Source: Phoronis australis
Taxonomy: Eukaryota; Phoronida; Phoronidae
Assembly (NCBI GenBank): GCA_002633005.1
Contig: NMRA01000012.1
Span: 1,478,357 to 1,542,356 of the forward strand
Reading direction: 5' to 3'
Length of the DNA stretch: 64,000 nucleotides
The translations under genes were made by a program, and so were the position numbers. The notes below the pieces were generated by a model, which saw only the letters and a list, made by a program, of their open reading frames with translations, ran no database searches and was not told the DNA's origin. The number at the start of each line of letters is the position of its first letter. Positions within the stretch are counted from its first letter, which is position 1. Below, piece after piece: positions 1 to 12,660 of this stretch.

Positions 1-8
1 TTTTACAG

Positions 9-158
9 GGTATCATGGCAATCATCATGATTATTCCCGGAGACATCTTTACTCTGATCGACTTCTTCAGTTTCACTTCTTGGTTGTTCTACGGAGCCAC
101 TATGCTAGCTTTGATTGTGATGAGGTTCACGAAAAAAGACGTCTCTAGACCATATAAG
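9..158 (+). CDS. Copy A exon 8 (TM9-TM10)
   Basis: The exon follows AG at 7-8 and ends before GT at 159-160. It is 150 bases, 50 codons, phase 0 at both ends. It encodes two hydrophobic segments around [12 protein letters not shown], followed by [12 protein letters not shown]. It differs from copy B exon 8 at about 20 of 150 bases, mostly silent. Confidence 0.92.
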
Positions 159-3100
159 GTACCTAATTGAAATCTAGGAAACCATAACGGCGCCCCTAAC
201 TAGGAACTATCGAATCAAGAAATCTTTATTGTTGGATTCTACGATGCTACTCCTCTAGGTACTATTGGATTCTGCAACATCCACTCAGGACCGGGGTTTA
301 ATCTGTGTATTCGAAGTATAATTCGACATTTGTTTTGGTATAATCCTGTCCTACTTTTGGCGAACTCAAGAGAAGTGCCTATAAGGCAGTGCCCAGTAGA
401 ACACATGATTTATGTATTAGTTTTTAGTCCAAGTTTCTACTTGGTGGCCCTTATATTCGAACTATAGACTGGAGTAAAAACTTGAAGATTTGGAGTAAAA
501 ATCGAGTTCAGACTCAAACTTTTAGCCTCTATGCTGAGATCATCAAGTGCAAACTGGGATTAGAAAGTTATCAATACGTATGCCATTACATACCTTAGCA
601 GAGAATACTAGACACTTATCTTGAGTTCACACAACAGTAGAATAGAAAATGCAAAAAATTAATACAATTTCGAGTTCGATTTCGAGTAAAAAGATTTGAC
701 ACCTGACCCTAAAGAAGTAGAATAAATAGTAAAAATCGATTGTAACTTTGAGTAGACATTCTTGTAGCATTCCATTTTTGATGTATTCATATCATGCGGC
801 CACATTGTAGACATTCTCATTTTTCTTGCTGAATCCTTGATTTTCTATCATTTTAATTAGCTTTGAATTTAACTTAGATAAGAATTTTGATTTCGCGTTT
901 TCGCAAAATTTAGATTTTTCGCAACTTGCACTTCTATTTTAGTCGACAAAATGAAGTTCGACAAAAGTAAGCAATCTACGACCGGGATAATAAGTTCTCA
1001 TTACAAAGAGTTTCACGCCGTGACCTTGGGATCTACAATCCAATCGTCACATTCGCCTTTTCTCTGGCAACATTTTTTCTCTCATCTTCTTCTCTTTGTA
1101 TATAACTATTTACAGACAATGACACCGCGAAAGGTAAAAACTTCGTGGAGCACACTTCGGACTATAGGTTTTGGCCTTCAACTAAATCATAATATGTTTG
1201 CTTTATGACATGAAATGGGTCAATTTGTGCAGATTATTCGCACTATTTAGCGACAATTCTGTTTTTTCCTAAGTTCGACAATCGTAATTGGAGAGCTTGC
1301 CATGGACCCAATTTCTTGCGTAAAAGTAAGGTCTTGCGAGAGCAACCAAAATCACGAGAGTAAACAGCGAGTGTTTCGCGAGCTTACAGCCTGTCCTAGC
1401 ATTTGTTATCATCGTACCACTTCTAAGAGCACTATATACTGTTTAACCTATTTACATTTCCTAATGTCAAATAAGATAGTCTTTAACAGAAACATAACAA
1501 CATGTTCACTTTCCATATCGAAATTATCAATAATTCGAGCATGGGAGTGACGCAGCAACGTGCTCAAAATTATTACCTACTTTCCCGAATATAGGATACG
1601 CTACAATAAAATAATCCCCAATGCTTCATTTACCTATAACATGCGCGCACCCAGGGGGGGGGGCTCGTTCGAGCCCCCCCCATTTGGCGAAGTGGGCAAA
1701 AAGGTCCGCCTGTGAGAAACAAAAAGTCCGAGAAAATGAGACAAAAGCCCACTAAAGAAGCACAAACGCGCAATTCACAGTGTCGCGCCCTTTTTTATTT
1801 ATTATTTTTACTATTTTTTTTGGTCCGCCGGCTATTTTGTTACTAAAAGGTCCACGACGTGAGGAATTCGAGCCCCCATATTGAAGGCTGGGTGCGCGCA
1901 TGTATAATTATCAATTTTAAACATATCAATTGTAGATAGTACCTTGACAAAAACATATCTTACTTTCAAACTGTCACACACAAATTGAGAAATATATATC
2001 GATGTTACCAGTTATTTTAAACTTACATTTTGGAAAGGCGAAACCCAACTATGCGGTGCAGCTGCACTCTCGTCAAAGCAAGACTCGCCGAATTGTTCGT
2101 TACAAACTAAGGAATTTGCAAGCATGGCGTCTTCGGTTGACTTTTGATTGAAAGTTGTGTAGTCAAATCCACCAACAAACACAGTGCCTCACCATTGCGA
2201 AAATTTCTTAAAACAACGCGACGATGTGGAACATAAGCGAAAATTTCTGGCCTCGAGTGCAAGCTAATGTCTTGCGGTCTACGGAACTCTGCCTATCCAG
2301 ATCAGGCGTGCTATGATTGTAATGCATAGCGATATCTCCCGAAGTCTTCTGAGTACTACCTTTCCTTGCAAGAAACTAGGTCTATGGAAACCACGCCGGC
2401 GTTTTAAATGTTCTTGTCTACTAAAAGTTACGTCAGCATCTAGACATGTGACCGTTTGCTTTGGATTTTTGAGTGAACTTTTTGTTGGTGTAATTTAACT
2501 GCACCTAATAATTCGGGGCTGCGAATATTTGTAAAGGCCACGTGAATAGAAAAGAGTGTGGTGACAGGTATGTTTCGGAGCAACTAAAGTCTCGACTCTA
2601 ACTAGCTTAGCGTCAACTCGCCAAATGCGACCTGACAAAATTCTCAGGCCGCCAAACGGGAACTGAAGTCTCCAAACCTCGCTTTCAAGAGCCGAAATGA
2701 ACCAAGATAACTGAAGTAAAAAGCCGGCGAACTCAACAAATGTCCGATTAGTTAGTTTCAGTTGATACCACAGTAGTTAGTGATTTATTGTTAACAAAGG
2801 TCAATTCAAAGGCAGCACGAGACTGAACGAGCTTCGTTAACGGAATAACATTGTCTTTTGCAGGTGCCGATCATCATCCCCATAATCATCCTACTCGCCT
2901 CAGCATACCTGGTGGTCGCGCCTATCATTCAGAATCCTGCTATAGAGTTTTTATATGCCTTTTTGTTCATTATCGGTGGACTTCTCGTTTACGTTCCCTT
3001 TGTGCACTTCAAGATGTCACTGCCATTGTTGGGTAAGTCGGACATGCGCATCAAAACATGTAACCTGACACCAGTTTTTGTCAAGCATTTCCGTCACAAT

Positions 3101-4545
3101 AACAAAAGAGTTGAAAGAAAAAGATCTCGACGAAGAAATCCTTTTGTTGTGGTGAATATTTAGAAATTAATACTGGAATCGTGAGCCTTTCCTATTAAAT
3201 CCAAAGCATTCAGTGCGCAAAGAATTTGCACGCCAAAGCGGAAGCCTTGGGCATCTTGATGACATGTAATTATCGCATACGTTACGTTATTTCAAGTCAC
3301 TTTTTGGAAAACAAAGTCTATTAGCAATAAGAGCGTGACTTGACTGAAGCCACTGGGAAGCAGGTCACTCAGTCTTCTGCAACCCAAGAGTCATGTGACC
3401 ACTGACACATTTCGGGTTGTATCTCCGCAGTTCTAGTTTAACTGAAGGTAGCTAGTCGTTTTACACAGAGACTGCGTTCGCTAGTGACAAGGTGGCGACG
3501 CATCGGTAGAAGTTTTCGCTTCGTTTCTTTTCAAACACATCAAACTTATCGTATGAGTTTCTGATCAGCAGTCATTGAAAACACTCGTAGACATTGATCA
3601 GCGCTAAAACGACGTAATCAGGCTTTGTTCAAGACATTTTGGTAAACAAGTCTACTGGAAATTAGAACGCGACTCGATGTTTTCTTCACCCAAGCCAATG
3701 TCTTGCGTATGTAGAACAAAAACAGAACGAGGTAATAGTCACGCCCTTTGAGGGACCGGGCCCTCTACTTCCACCTGGTCACATATATGGAGCTCAAACA
3801 TGGCATTCGTCAAATTAATGTGTTTCTTGGGAAATGTTAAGATTACAAATTTCCATAAACACTCTCATTGGATACAATATTTGTCATTTTCTGCACGACG
3901 TTATAATGTACTTATAAATATAATAATGTACATGATAACCTCATACGGAAATGGACGAACTTCGTATCGAATGAGCATGCCAGAAAACGCCAAAGAATAA
4001 TGTTATTACAAACGGAATTTTACTGAAACTGGTAGTTAGAGCGGCGTTAAACCCGACGTGCTTTCTGTCAAGTTTTTATATGTAGGCCACTTACCGCTAT
4101 GAAATTAATCTCAAGTTGATCCTAATTGAGTCAAAATAGTTGGGATTCTTGGACTTGGAAGGATTTGACAATTCTTTATTTCTTCACGCTGTGACTTGAA
4201 ATTCTATGAGCTTGGTCTGAAGAAACCAGTCTTCTAAACTGATTAAAAAGGAGGTAAGACCAGTTTTACAATGGTAAGTTGTCTAAATCAAAACTCGCTT
4301 TTGCTTAAAAACACAAGATTGATGCGGCTTTAAAACGTTTTTCATCGTTTTCTATCCAGCAATAGGAATGGAGCTGATGGGGGGTTACTTTTTTTACTTT
4401 TATGTAGTCTTACTTTGAAGTTGGTCGTTTTTGTGATTTATAGCTCAATATAGTTTCAAAATGTAGTGATATTAACAATTTAATTTTTTCAGATTACGTC
4501 ACCATGTTTTGTCAACTATTATTCGAAGTCACACCAACTGATTGA
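9..4545 (+). CDS. SLC7-family amino-acid transporter, copy A (last three coding exons only)
   Basis: This is the 3' end of a heteromeric amino-acid transporter light chain, a 12-TM plasma-membrane exchanger that normally pairs with an SLC3 heavy chain. The visible coding exons are 9-158, 2864-3032 and 4493-4545 (stop TGA 4543-4545), each bounded by AG and GT. They encode TM9-TM12 (with motifs [17 protein letters not shown] and RFTKKD) and a short tail ending FEVTPTD. The three exons match exons 8-10 of copy B in length, phase and sequence, except that the last exon is 15 bases shorter. Upstream exons lie before the window. The family assignment is firm. The exact SLC7 member and substrate cannot be decided from this part. 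Confidence 0.9.
480..700. repeat. Dispersed ~200-bp repeat, copy 1
   Basis: The text containing ACTCAAACTTTTAGCC, ATCAAGTGCAAACT and CTTATCTTGAGTTC recurs in diverged form at 57385-57590, and more weakly at 29750-29945. Copies lie in introns 8, 5 and 4 of different gene copies, so they are interspersed rather than simply inherited with the duplication. No terminal repeats were found. Confidence 0.6.
1640..1902. mobile_element. 263-bp MITE with 15-bp terminal inverted repeats
   Basis: The element starts CATGCGCGCACCCAG and ends with the exact reverse complement CTGGGTGCGCGCATG. It is flanked on both sides by TATAA (1635-1639 and 1903-1907), a likely target-site duplication. It contains a C/G-rich palindrome next to the left end and no coding capacity. 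A truncated relative lies at 49178-49340. The superfamily is uncertain. Confidence 0.85.
2864..3032 (+). CDS. Copy A exon 9 (TM11-TM12)
   Basis: The exon follows TTTTGCAG and ends before GTAAGT. It is 169 bases, entering in phase 0 and leaving one base over. It encodes [16 protein letters not shown] and [17 protein letters not shown]. The first ~149 bases are about 98% identical to copy B exon 9, while the last 20 bases differ at nine positions (see findings). Confidence 0.92.
3033..4492 (+). other. Copy A intron 9
   Basis: Intron between the last two coding exons of copy A. I see no gene, and no repeat with clear ends. Confidence 0.75.
4493..4545 (+). CDS. Copy A exon 10 (C-terminal tail and stop)
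   Basis: The exon follows TTTTTTCAG. The two-base start completes an Asp codon with the final base of exon 9. It encodes [17 protein letters not shown] and ends at TGA 4543-4545. The motif C/F-Q-L-L-F-E-V-x-P is the typical C-terminal tail of SLC7 light chains. Copy B has five extra residues here. Confidence 0.9.
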
Positions 4546-7500
4546 GCCTGTCGTCCTTACACGAATGCGACCGTTGACAAAGGAGAGATTTTCAGCGGTT
4601 AGGAACACCCCTGGAAAACAGGAAGCGAATTCAGAAAGAAATTCTGCATTAACCAGATTTAGCAAATATTGATTTAATAGTGCGCCATTGTTGTAGTAGT
4701 ATTTTGATGCTATTTAAATAACATTTATTTGCCAGTACGTGTAAATACATATACAGTGTACCGTAGCGGCCGTTTTATCAAGGGTCGTGAAGTGTAGACC
4801 GGTGGCAGCTGAAATAGTTGTAGGCACGCTTCATGTACTGTGAAACGCCACGCAACGTTTTATAGGACTGCGAATCACAACTTCGACCCTCGACCTCATG
4901 TTTCGCGCTTTTAAGTGCAAATTACGTCTACTGTTTTTATAATTCGCCCCAATGAATTAATGTTCTGCTAAAGTTGTGTGACTGTGCATCTGACCTTTGA
5001 TGAAATGGCTCAGAATTTTGATAAAGTCGCTAGGAACCGGTCTTTGATTTGAACCACTTTTCGCTCTAAAAATGGTGTTAATTTGTTCTTTACTCATATG
5101 TGTTAAGTTTTCTAGGCCGTGGTAGAACAGACAATTTGATAGGGTTTGAGGCGATGCTTGGTGCATAAAATGACACGCCGTGACAAGCCAAGGCTGAAAA
5201 CCTTAACACATATGAGTATAGAAAAATTAATACTCGCTTTAATGGAAGACCTGTTGAGGGTCGCTTGTCTTAGAGGCTACCTAGAAAATATTTTAAATGA
5301 TGTAACAAAAAACTTGTTCAGCGCAATTTCTATTTGAAAGAGTAGGAAAAATGAGCATTGTTTAAAACTGTAAAGAATCTATATTTGTTGATAATTTTTA
5401 CCCCCGATGATAGAACTTTAAGATAAATACCAGCCAGACCAGTGATGAGACATAGGACCATAACAATGATAGAATATTAATTAAAACACCAGATCATTCG
5501 TATAGGGATATAGCAGCTTAACACATACATTTCAGTATTGCCTAGGTAGCTGTTGGATTATTACTTATTGAGATATTTTTCATATTTTTATTAGCATTTC
5601 TGCGCTGGGAAATTTTTAATTTTGATTTTCTTGGTGATGTAGTGTTTGTTTTCTCTGTGGAAAAACTGTTTATTTGGTGATTTGTTTGACATTTTTGTTT
5701 TATTGCGTTTTCCCGTTATTTTTGCAATGTCTGGTAAGATGCATCCTAATTTTCGATGTGGTTGGTGTGGACATTTTGTTAGTAAAATAAAAATTAAAGA
5801 ATATAAGTAAAATGGTAACAGTTTTCGGGTAACGTAGTCAAAATATGACGTCTTTATTCATTTACAAGTATTTCCAATTGTAGTTCTACGGGAACGTTTT
5901 CAAATGGAGTAAGAATGGCATTCATTGATGTATATGTATATGTATATATGTATATAGAATGTTCCACAAATTGCGTTTCTCATTAACCTCACTCTGTTAC
6001 TCCAGTCGCGTCATGTGTGTATAATGTACTACGTTTAAAATGTACTGGCTCGATTTCAATATATATTTCTTAGAATGAGAACGCATATGTCATTGTTAGT
6101 TTGGTGTATAAATTTATTCTGCTACTACGGAATAATTTATATTCCCACCTCGCTTTACTCAGGTTAAAGTTTGGTTCAAGTAGTAGACGCAAAAGGACCA
6201 GTGCTGTGTACGCAGGTGTAGTAGTTTCAAAAAATGTTCCTACAACTCGGTTTGTCAATGGTGTCAATGTTTTCCACGATGTGTTGCGAGAAAAGCCGCT
6301 CTCCATACTAGCGTATGTATCGATACATTACACCAGCGTATCAAGACTACGTTACTCTGAGCAGAAGCAAGCTTAAGAAGTGTATTGCGTGCATGTGAGT
6401 CTGCGCCTCACAACACCACTGCTGGCGACAACATGGTTTGGCATTATGTGATTTTCATCTAGCTCCTGTAGATAACATTTTCAGCAAAAAGCCCAGAAAC
6501 CGTAGCTGTTTTTTTTTGTTTTCTGACATCACTCGATCGCGCACAATTTACATATCGCTTAACACCAAGGCATTCTTACTCGAAAAGTGATTCGTTTATT
6601 GCGTCTTGAAGATTACCACGTGACCTTAGAAGACTCTGTACCGTTCTCACTGGGGTTTTGCCCTGCAGTGCAATACATCTGTGGACTTGCCGATTTTCTT
6701 CCACTCTGTCGAAAACTTCATGAACGAAATAGTCAGTTTGCCTCGGAAACGTTACATATGACCACATAAACATTTATGCCGTATCATACTTTGGCCCTAC
6801 CACTTCCATCGAAAAAGGAAGCGAAGCTCCCCAAAAAGGTGGTAAAAACGCAAAATCGATGGTTTTCAGCCCAAAACCACTGCTTTCCTGCCACTGCTCG
6901 ACACGAGCCAACACTAGACTCCGAAAGCAACTTTTCATTACACATTTCACAAACGTGGTCAAAGAGTGCTGCATTCTAAACAAATTCTTTAGTCGCTGAG
7001 CAACAATGTTACAAGGGCCGCAAGATTATCAACGATCAAACTAATGCACTCTTTTCCAATTTTCATGCTCACAGACACAAGCAAACCATATTCATCGAGC
7101 TTACTTGTAACTCACACCTCAAAACTGCCACCAATCCTGGTCTATCCCCCCAAAAATTGATTTATAGGCAGTGCAGTTTGGCTGCGGCTAGTCCCTAACT
7201 GTATCGTGCCACCGTAATTGGCTGAAATCGAACTTTGGTACGGCGTGGAGATATTTACACCCTTATCAAGGCAGAAATTATCAGTTGAGAACACGTAGCA
7301 TAATTATGTAGTCCTTAAGAAGTTGGAACAGACGAGGCAATATAGTCAGACTGTCCCGCCCTGCTCTCTGCATGTGGACCTGTTTTATCTGGGCATTGGA
7401 GTAAACAGACCGGGAATGGAGGACAAGGCTGACGAAGCAGGTACATATGTATTTCATGACGGGGACAATGTAAACAAAGTAGATTTCATAGTTGGAAATG

Positions 7501-9469
7501 TAAATAAATAAACTTGTCTCCCGTTATTACGTTGGATATGTACATTTTTTACCTTTCTGTGTGAGTGATTTGATCAGGTTTTCGCTGACAAAAGCACCCA
7601 ATTTTGAGAAATAAGTCTAACCACAAAACGTTGTTGGTCAAGTGTTTTGCGTAGACTTGCGCACGCAAGCACGCTTAATTCAGTGTTTTTGTTGTTTGTG
7701 TTCGAACATAATGTTGATTTCAGGTACTAATACAATCTTCAAGTGCAAGCATGTCTACTACGAAAAACCTCCTGTAATTTGCGAGACCTAGTAAATCATA
7801 GAACACCTGCCGTAGTCTGTGCCAAACCAAATCGGGCTCTGTTATTCATTTTGATGGTTGTTAGATATGCAGTCATTTCACCAACTTTCATATAAATGGT
7901 CTTTTAAAATAGCCGCTTTAAGACAGTGCATTTTTCAAATAATTCCATAACATGAATTTTGGATTACTGTGATTTATCGGTCAGTGTTGTGGAGGACTAC
8001 ACTTGGGTCCTCTTAAGCCATAAAGTTCTCAGTTCCAAATCTAGTTTGACATTGTTTTCTCACCTATTATAGTTTAGGATACCGACTAAACAGTCCATAG
8101 GAATTTTTATTTCTGCTATCACGTTAAAGTTCTATGATACATCTGATAACGAGTTGTAAATATGGCCTTTTCATGTATCTGCTATCGTAGGTGTGACCTC
8201 CAGGCGATAATCGTGACGAAATTTGTTGAAGCTATTGATATAATAAAACCACCCTAGTCGCTGACAGAACGTTGTCTTTTACAATTAATTCGCTACTTCG
8301 CTGCCTTTACACATAGTGATCGTGCCGTTGGTCTGTATTTGGACCAAGACGGAAATCAGTTTTTAAAACACTCCAATGTTTTCCCTGATCGCTTACATGT
8401 TATTTGTTATCTCTTCTGTTCATATGATTTTGAAGTATTATGCACTCACATATTTATACCTGGGTGCATTATGCCATCATCCCCATCCGTCCTTGCATCA
8501 TGTGGCCGCTGCTGTATCTCTAAAACCCCTAGATGGAGGTTCCTGAAAGTTTGTCATTGACAGAGCCGCAGAGCGGATTCTCAGACGAATTCGACTACCA
8601 GTGTGCCCTTGAGCGGCCATTTAATTTTTTGTTTGCCTTTGTATCTTCGGTATCTTCGTTGTTCCTTTTCGGATATTCATGGATTTTGGAAACATGTCTC
8701 TATCGAGGAGACGACGGCGCTTTTTCGTTTTCAGACGAGTCAAAGTACCACTGTGCCCCCAAGTGACAACTTTATTTTTTAATATTTTCCTCTGTATCTG
8801 CGTAATTCCTCGACGAATTTGCATGTAAATTGGCAAATGGATATCTATTAAGAAGACGACGCCAACTTTTCGTTTTCGGATGGATTCGTTATATTTTGCG
8901 TCACGTAGTGGCCTCTTGTACTGTTTTCGATTTTTGTGTCATCCACTTGTCTATTGACTAAACCGCACTAAGAATGATTATGTAAACTGGTATGTGTTCC
9001 TACTAGGAAAAGGACTGCTAACAACGAATTTGGGACGGATCCAACTGTTGGGGGACTCCTAATGGCAGTTGTTGTTTGCGTCTATGTGATGCATTACGGT
9101 CACGAACAATTATTGTGCAATAGATGTGTGATGTTAAATGAGTCTGCAAAATCTGACTACGGTCCTGAAAACCAGCAGACACCAATACCCGAAATCCCCG
9201 GAGCCCGCCCCTAAATTCCACACTCTAGCGTTAAACTGTTGCATATAGAGCTAAACTCCTGCTCTGGGGATGAAATTCGTGTTATTGAAATAATTCCTGG
9301 TGAGGAATTTGAACCCCGAGAATGGAGTTTGGTGCCCTTATATGAAACATTTTCGATTGGTGTGTGGAATTTAAAGACGTGGAACTGCCTTTGGGGATTT
9401 ATATCGCGGGTTTGGTGTACACCGGTCTGGCGCTGAGGTTGGGGGAATTTAGAGGCACTCCAGACATGG
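4546..9469. other. 3' flank of copy A and spacer
   Basis: No host gene was recognised. The stretch contains a small inverted repeat (arms 5092-5112 and 5196-5217), a TATATG-type microsatellite near 5930-5956, and blocks that align with the spacer after copy B (about 6590-7600 with 37070-39250, and about 9230-9440 with 40910-41130). Open frames on both strands around 6070-6376 show no known domain. Confidence 0.7.
8540..8890. repeat. Imperfect tandem repeat, about 2-3 units
   Basis: Similar phrases recur at roughly 130-150-base intervals: CAGACGA followed by a TACCA(G/C)TGTGCCC-like phrase, then a T-rich stretch, then GTATCT, then GAAGACGACG/GAGACGACGG. Part of the block is open on the + strand (8533-8766), but the product resembles nothing known. 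Confidence 0.5.
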
Positions 9470-9651
9470 AATAGGGTCGTCTCGGATTACACAAAGACAC
9501 TCTAATCTCGTTGTATTTACCCACAATGCTGTAAACATTAGTCAGGCACATTTCTTGCCTCGTTTTCGTGCCACTGGAGTTTCACATATTATTTGTTATT
9601 GTTTGATTCTTCACAAGTGTTTCTCGGTTGCATTACTCTGATCATCCTTCC

Positions 9652-9796
9652 GATGCCAAAGAAGTATTATTGCTGTGCTGTGGACTGGAACTCCGACGAG
9701 AGAAAGTTTGATAAAATGGACAAATACACGTGGATGAGTGATCTGAAATTTTTAGCCTTTCATGATTTCCAAAACGAGTTCACGGCGCTTTCTTAG
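9652..9796 (+). pseudogene. THAP-type zinc-finger fragment (transposon-derived)
   Basis: The open frame begins MPKKYYCCAVDWNSDERK and continues to LKFLAFHDF. This matches the start of a THAP domain: a first C-x4-C pair (here the second Cys is Trp), then the hydrophobic F-x-F-P region (here AFHDF). The relative at 12173-12330 retains the C-x-V-G-C Cys and AFP but has a frameshift. It is part of the transposon at 9470-10536 and is not expected to be functional. Confidence 0.55.
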
Positions 9797-10294
9797 ATGA
9801 CACTCAACAGTTTTTGGAGTTTGAAAAACCAGGTCGAGTTAGGTTCAACAGTCTGTGTCTCAGGATGTACAAAACCTGAAAATTTGAAGAGACTATAATG
9901 GGCCAAAGACTTCCAAAACCTTGCACAAAGTCTATTGAAACTGATTCCAAAGTCAAAATTTTCACCTTTACGACTACCAGAAGTGCAGCTGGCTACTTGA
10001 AAAAACGAACAAAAATTCCAAATCAGCAGTCTTCACCCCAAAGCCACCACTTGTATGCAATTACTAAGAACTGAGAGACAGTGCACTCAGAGTGCCAAAA
10101 CTGTCCAGGTTCCAGAAATCAGGTGAAAAGTTTGCGTTAACCAGCCAGATTTTTCACAAATCCAAAGAGTCTGAACTGTACCTGAATTTCCTGCTAATTT
10201 TTATCTTCCCGCTTGAAAGCAGTAAATGTTAAGCCATGACTGAGCAAAAAGTGGATCAATAGGTCAACAGCTGACAATCTGTCACACAAAACAG

Positions 10295-10376
10295 ATTCAA
10301 AAATCAAGTGAAGACCGACCGTTCGAAGCCTTCACATTCAAAAATCAAGTGAAGACCGACCGTTCGAAGCCTTCAC
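10295..10376. repeat. Exact 41-bp tandem duplication
   Basis: The unit beginning ATTCAAAAATCAAGTGAAGA and ending CGAAGCCTTCAC occurs twice without a gap (10295-10335 and 10336-10376), with no differences. It lies inside the THAP-type transposon remnant. Confidence 0.9.
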
Positions 10377-10784
10377 ATGCAGCACAGAACTTGAAATGCC
10401 CAGCCAACCCAGCAGGCGCCATTTTTTAATAAAATTGGGGGAGCCAAACTGAACCATGGCTCAAAAATATTGAGTGCCTCCTTATCTCCTGAACAAAGGA
10501 GAGTTCTATTGCCGCACAATCTGGGACGGCCCTATTGTTTCTGTTTGTGGAATAAAAACCTTATCTCGAGTTTACCTACATGTACAGGTAATTTCAATTG
10601 CCAGTAGAAAATTAATGAAAATCGGTATCTAATTATGCAAAATTGCAAGATAAGACTAAATTATGTTGAACAGTGGATAACATTTGGCAATTTTTCTGCT
10701 CGATTTTTCTAACATGTCAGAGTCGGTTCGGATTCAAGCTGAGGCTTTCAGTGGACATAGGAATAATTTAAAATAACTTAGATG

Positions 10785-11110
10785 TCCTTTACGTTTATGT
10801 GGAATCCTAGAAAAATACCAAAATTTGTCTAAATTCGGAACGTCATTTTAAAAAATGGATGATCAGATTCAAATTAAATTTTCAGATACTATGCATTTGC
10901 ACTGTTTCTTTTTTCTTAAATTTTACTACAATATGTTGCCTGGTGACAATTAATGCAGACTTATAAATAGTCTAAAATCAAGCTTTAAAAGTTTTCAATT
11001 CTCAAAAAAATGTATACTTTTACTTAGTATAAATCTATAGTTCTTTGTAGCCTACAAGCGTGACTAAATACTCAGACTTGTCAATAACTTTCCACACACC
11101 CTTAAAAGAA
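10785..11110. mobile_element. Dispersed MITE family (AAGGTTATGTAG type), degraded copy
   Basis: The left part carries the family's opening (CCTTTACGTTTATGTGGAATCC, then AAAATTTGTCTAAATTCGGAA). It closes with the diverged right end CAGACTTGTCAATAACTTTC. The best copy is 21278-21725. Confidence 0.6.
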
Positions 11111-11988
11111 TAGTAAACCCTGTTTTTATGATTTTAACCAAAGTCACCGGCTAATGCATCATTGGTGTCCCACTTGAGGGATTTAAGTCACAGCTTTGTA
11201 ACTTTTTTACCTTGGATAAGTAGTAAACAAATTGCCACGCGGTTGAAGGTGGTTCTGTTAAATCTTATTTCTTGCTACAAGGTATATATATTTCGTATTT
11301 GAAGTTCCCGGAGAATGAAGATTAAAAGGTGTTTTGGTAGACATATGTGAAATATTGTAAAAACGGTAAATTTTTGTGAATTTGTTTTTGAAATATTCTT
11401 AAGCTCAGTCCTACAGTAACTCAGTAAATGTAAAATATAATTTTGGTGGTCGACAGTTCAGAGATTACCCCCCCCCCCGTCCCAGACGTTACATGTTTTG
11501 CCAAAGTTGCTAAATTTTAAAAAGGTATGCTTACAACGACAACAAAAATCTTGGATTGTTAAATGATGTTAGAATGGGAAGTTATGAATAGTTAATTCAT
11601 TAAAGCCATAGAGAAGTTAGTTTACTTATGGTGAGTGTTAATAGTTAAGATAAACTTACGTGGGAAAGTACGTGAGAGTTGGCTTGGTGTTGAAGACAAA
11701 AATCTACTCAAAAAGCAACTGTACCTTCACTTTTTGCTTCTAATGATTTCGGAAAATTGAGGTTATACACGTATGAGTTCAGTGGGAAATTTCTGTATCT
11801 ATGTATTGAAAAGTTTTGTCCTACGGTGAGAGATCATAAACTCTATTAAGAAACACGTCAAAAATGGATGGCTCTGAGAAAGGTGTTTCTAGGTTGAAAT
11901 GCATCTCATTCCCACTTACGACCAATATGTTGAAATTCCATCAATACCTCTCGCAAATTTATCTCAAAGATTGATTTGCCATGATATC

Positions 11989-12395
11989 AATAGGGCCGTC
12001 CCGGATTACACAGCGACACTTGACTCTCGCTGAATTTACCCACAATGCCGTAAACATCCCCCAAGCACATTTTTGCCTTGTTTCGTGCCGCCGGAGTTTC
12101 ACATGTTACATGTTGTTGTTTGATTCGTTACAATTTATTCTCGGTTGCATTACTCTATTCGTCCCTCCAATTCCAACGAAGTAGTGTGTGCTGTGGGTTG
12201 CAACTCCGACGTGAACAAGCTGGATAAAATAGACAAATACCCGTGGAGACTTGGTCAGAAATTCTTTGCCTTCCCAACCTCAATGTGAGACAGGAAAGTG
12301 TATCTGATTTCCAAAACTTGGCCACGTGCTTTCTTATCTCCGGAACAAAGGAGAGTTCTATCCCCGTTAATTCGGGACTTCAGTAGTATTGGTTT
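11989..12395. mobile_element. Short THAP-type transposon relative
   Basis: The left terminus AATAGGGCCGTCCCGGATTA and the following ~340 bases align with 9470-9800. The THAP start is recognisable as CAVGCNSD, then KYPW, then KFFAFP, but its ATG is ATT and the frame is broken by TAG and a shift. The shared phrase GAACAAAGGAGAGTTCTAT precedes a decayed right end. It is non-functional. Confidence 0.6.
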
Positions 12396-12660
12396 GTACC
12401 TTTAAAAGAAGGTTCAACTGGCACTGACTTGGAACAGTCCAAGTTTGGAGGGGTTGTCCAACTTGAACTTTATCAAAAGGGATGTTTATAAACACTCATT
12501 TTGCTTGGTGACGCTCTGAATGACATTTTGAGATGAAAATGCCCATTTTAATCTATAGGACATCTTCGGTGGATCGCCCTGTTATCGCCACAGTTTCAAA
12601 TTCATGCTCAGCTAGTCATTTCACCAATGTGGCCTACTGAAGTCTGAATCCGGGCGTGCA

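Larger units (their letters stand above)
159..2863 (+). other. Copy A intron 8
   Basis: Non-coding stretch between exons 8 and 9 of copy A. It holds a copy of a dispersed ~200-bp repeat (about 480-700, also seen near 29750 and 57390) and a 263-bp MITE (1640-1902). Short open frames here show no recognisable domain. Confidence 0.8.
9470..10536. mobile_element. ~1.07-kb DNA transposon remnant with THAP-type first exon
   Basis: The left end reads AATAGGGTCGTCTCGGATT. The right end, reversed, reads AATAGGGCCGTCCCAGATT, giving matching termini of about 19 bases with three mismatches. Inside lies a THAP-like coding start (9652-9796). A shorter relative with the same left end lies at 11989-12395. 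No clear target-site duplication was found, so the superfamily is not assigned. Confidence 0.65.

Noticed and set aside
5092-5217. Inverted repeat as a possible mobile element
   Set aside because: The arms are only about 21 bases with a gap, and no flanking duplication or other copy was found.
6070-6376. Overlapping open frames on both strands
   Set aside because: No known domain or splice context; I could not support a gene.
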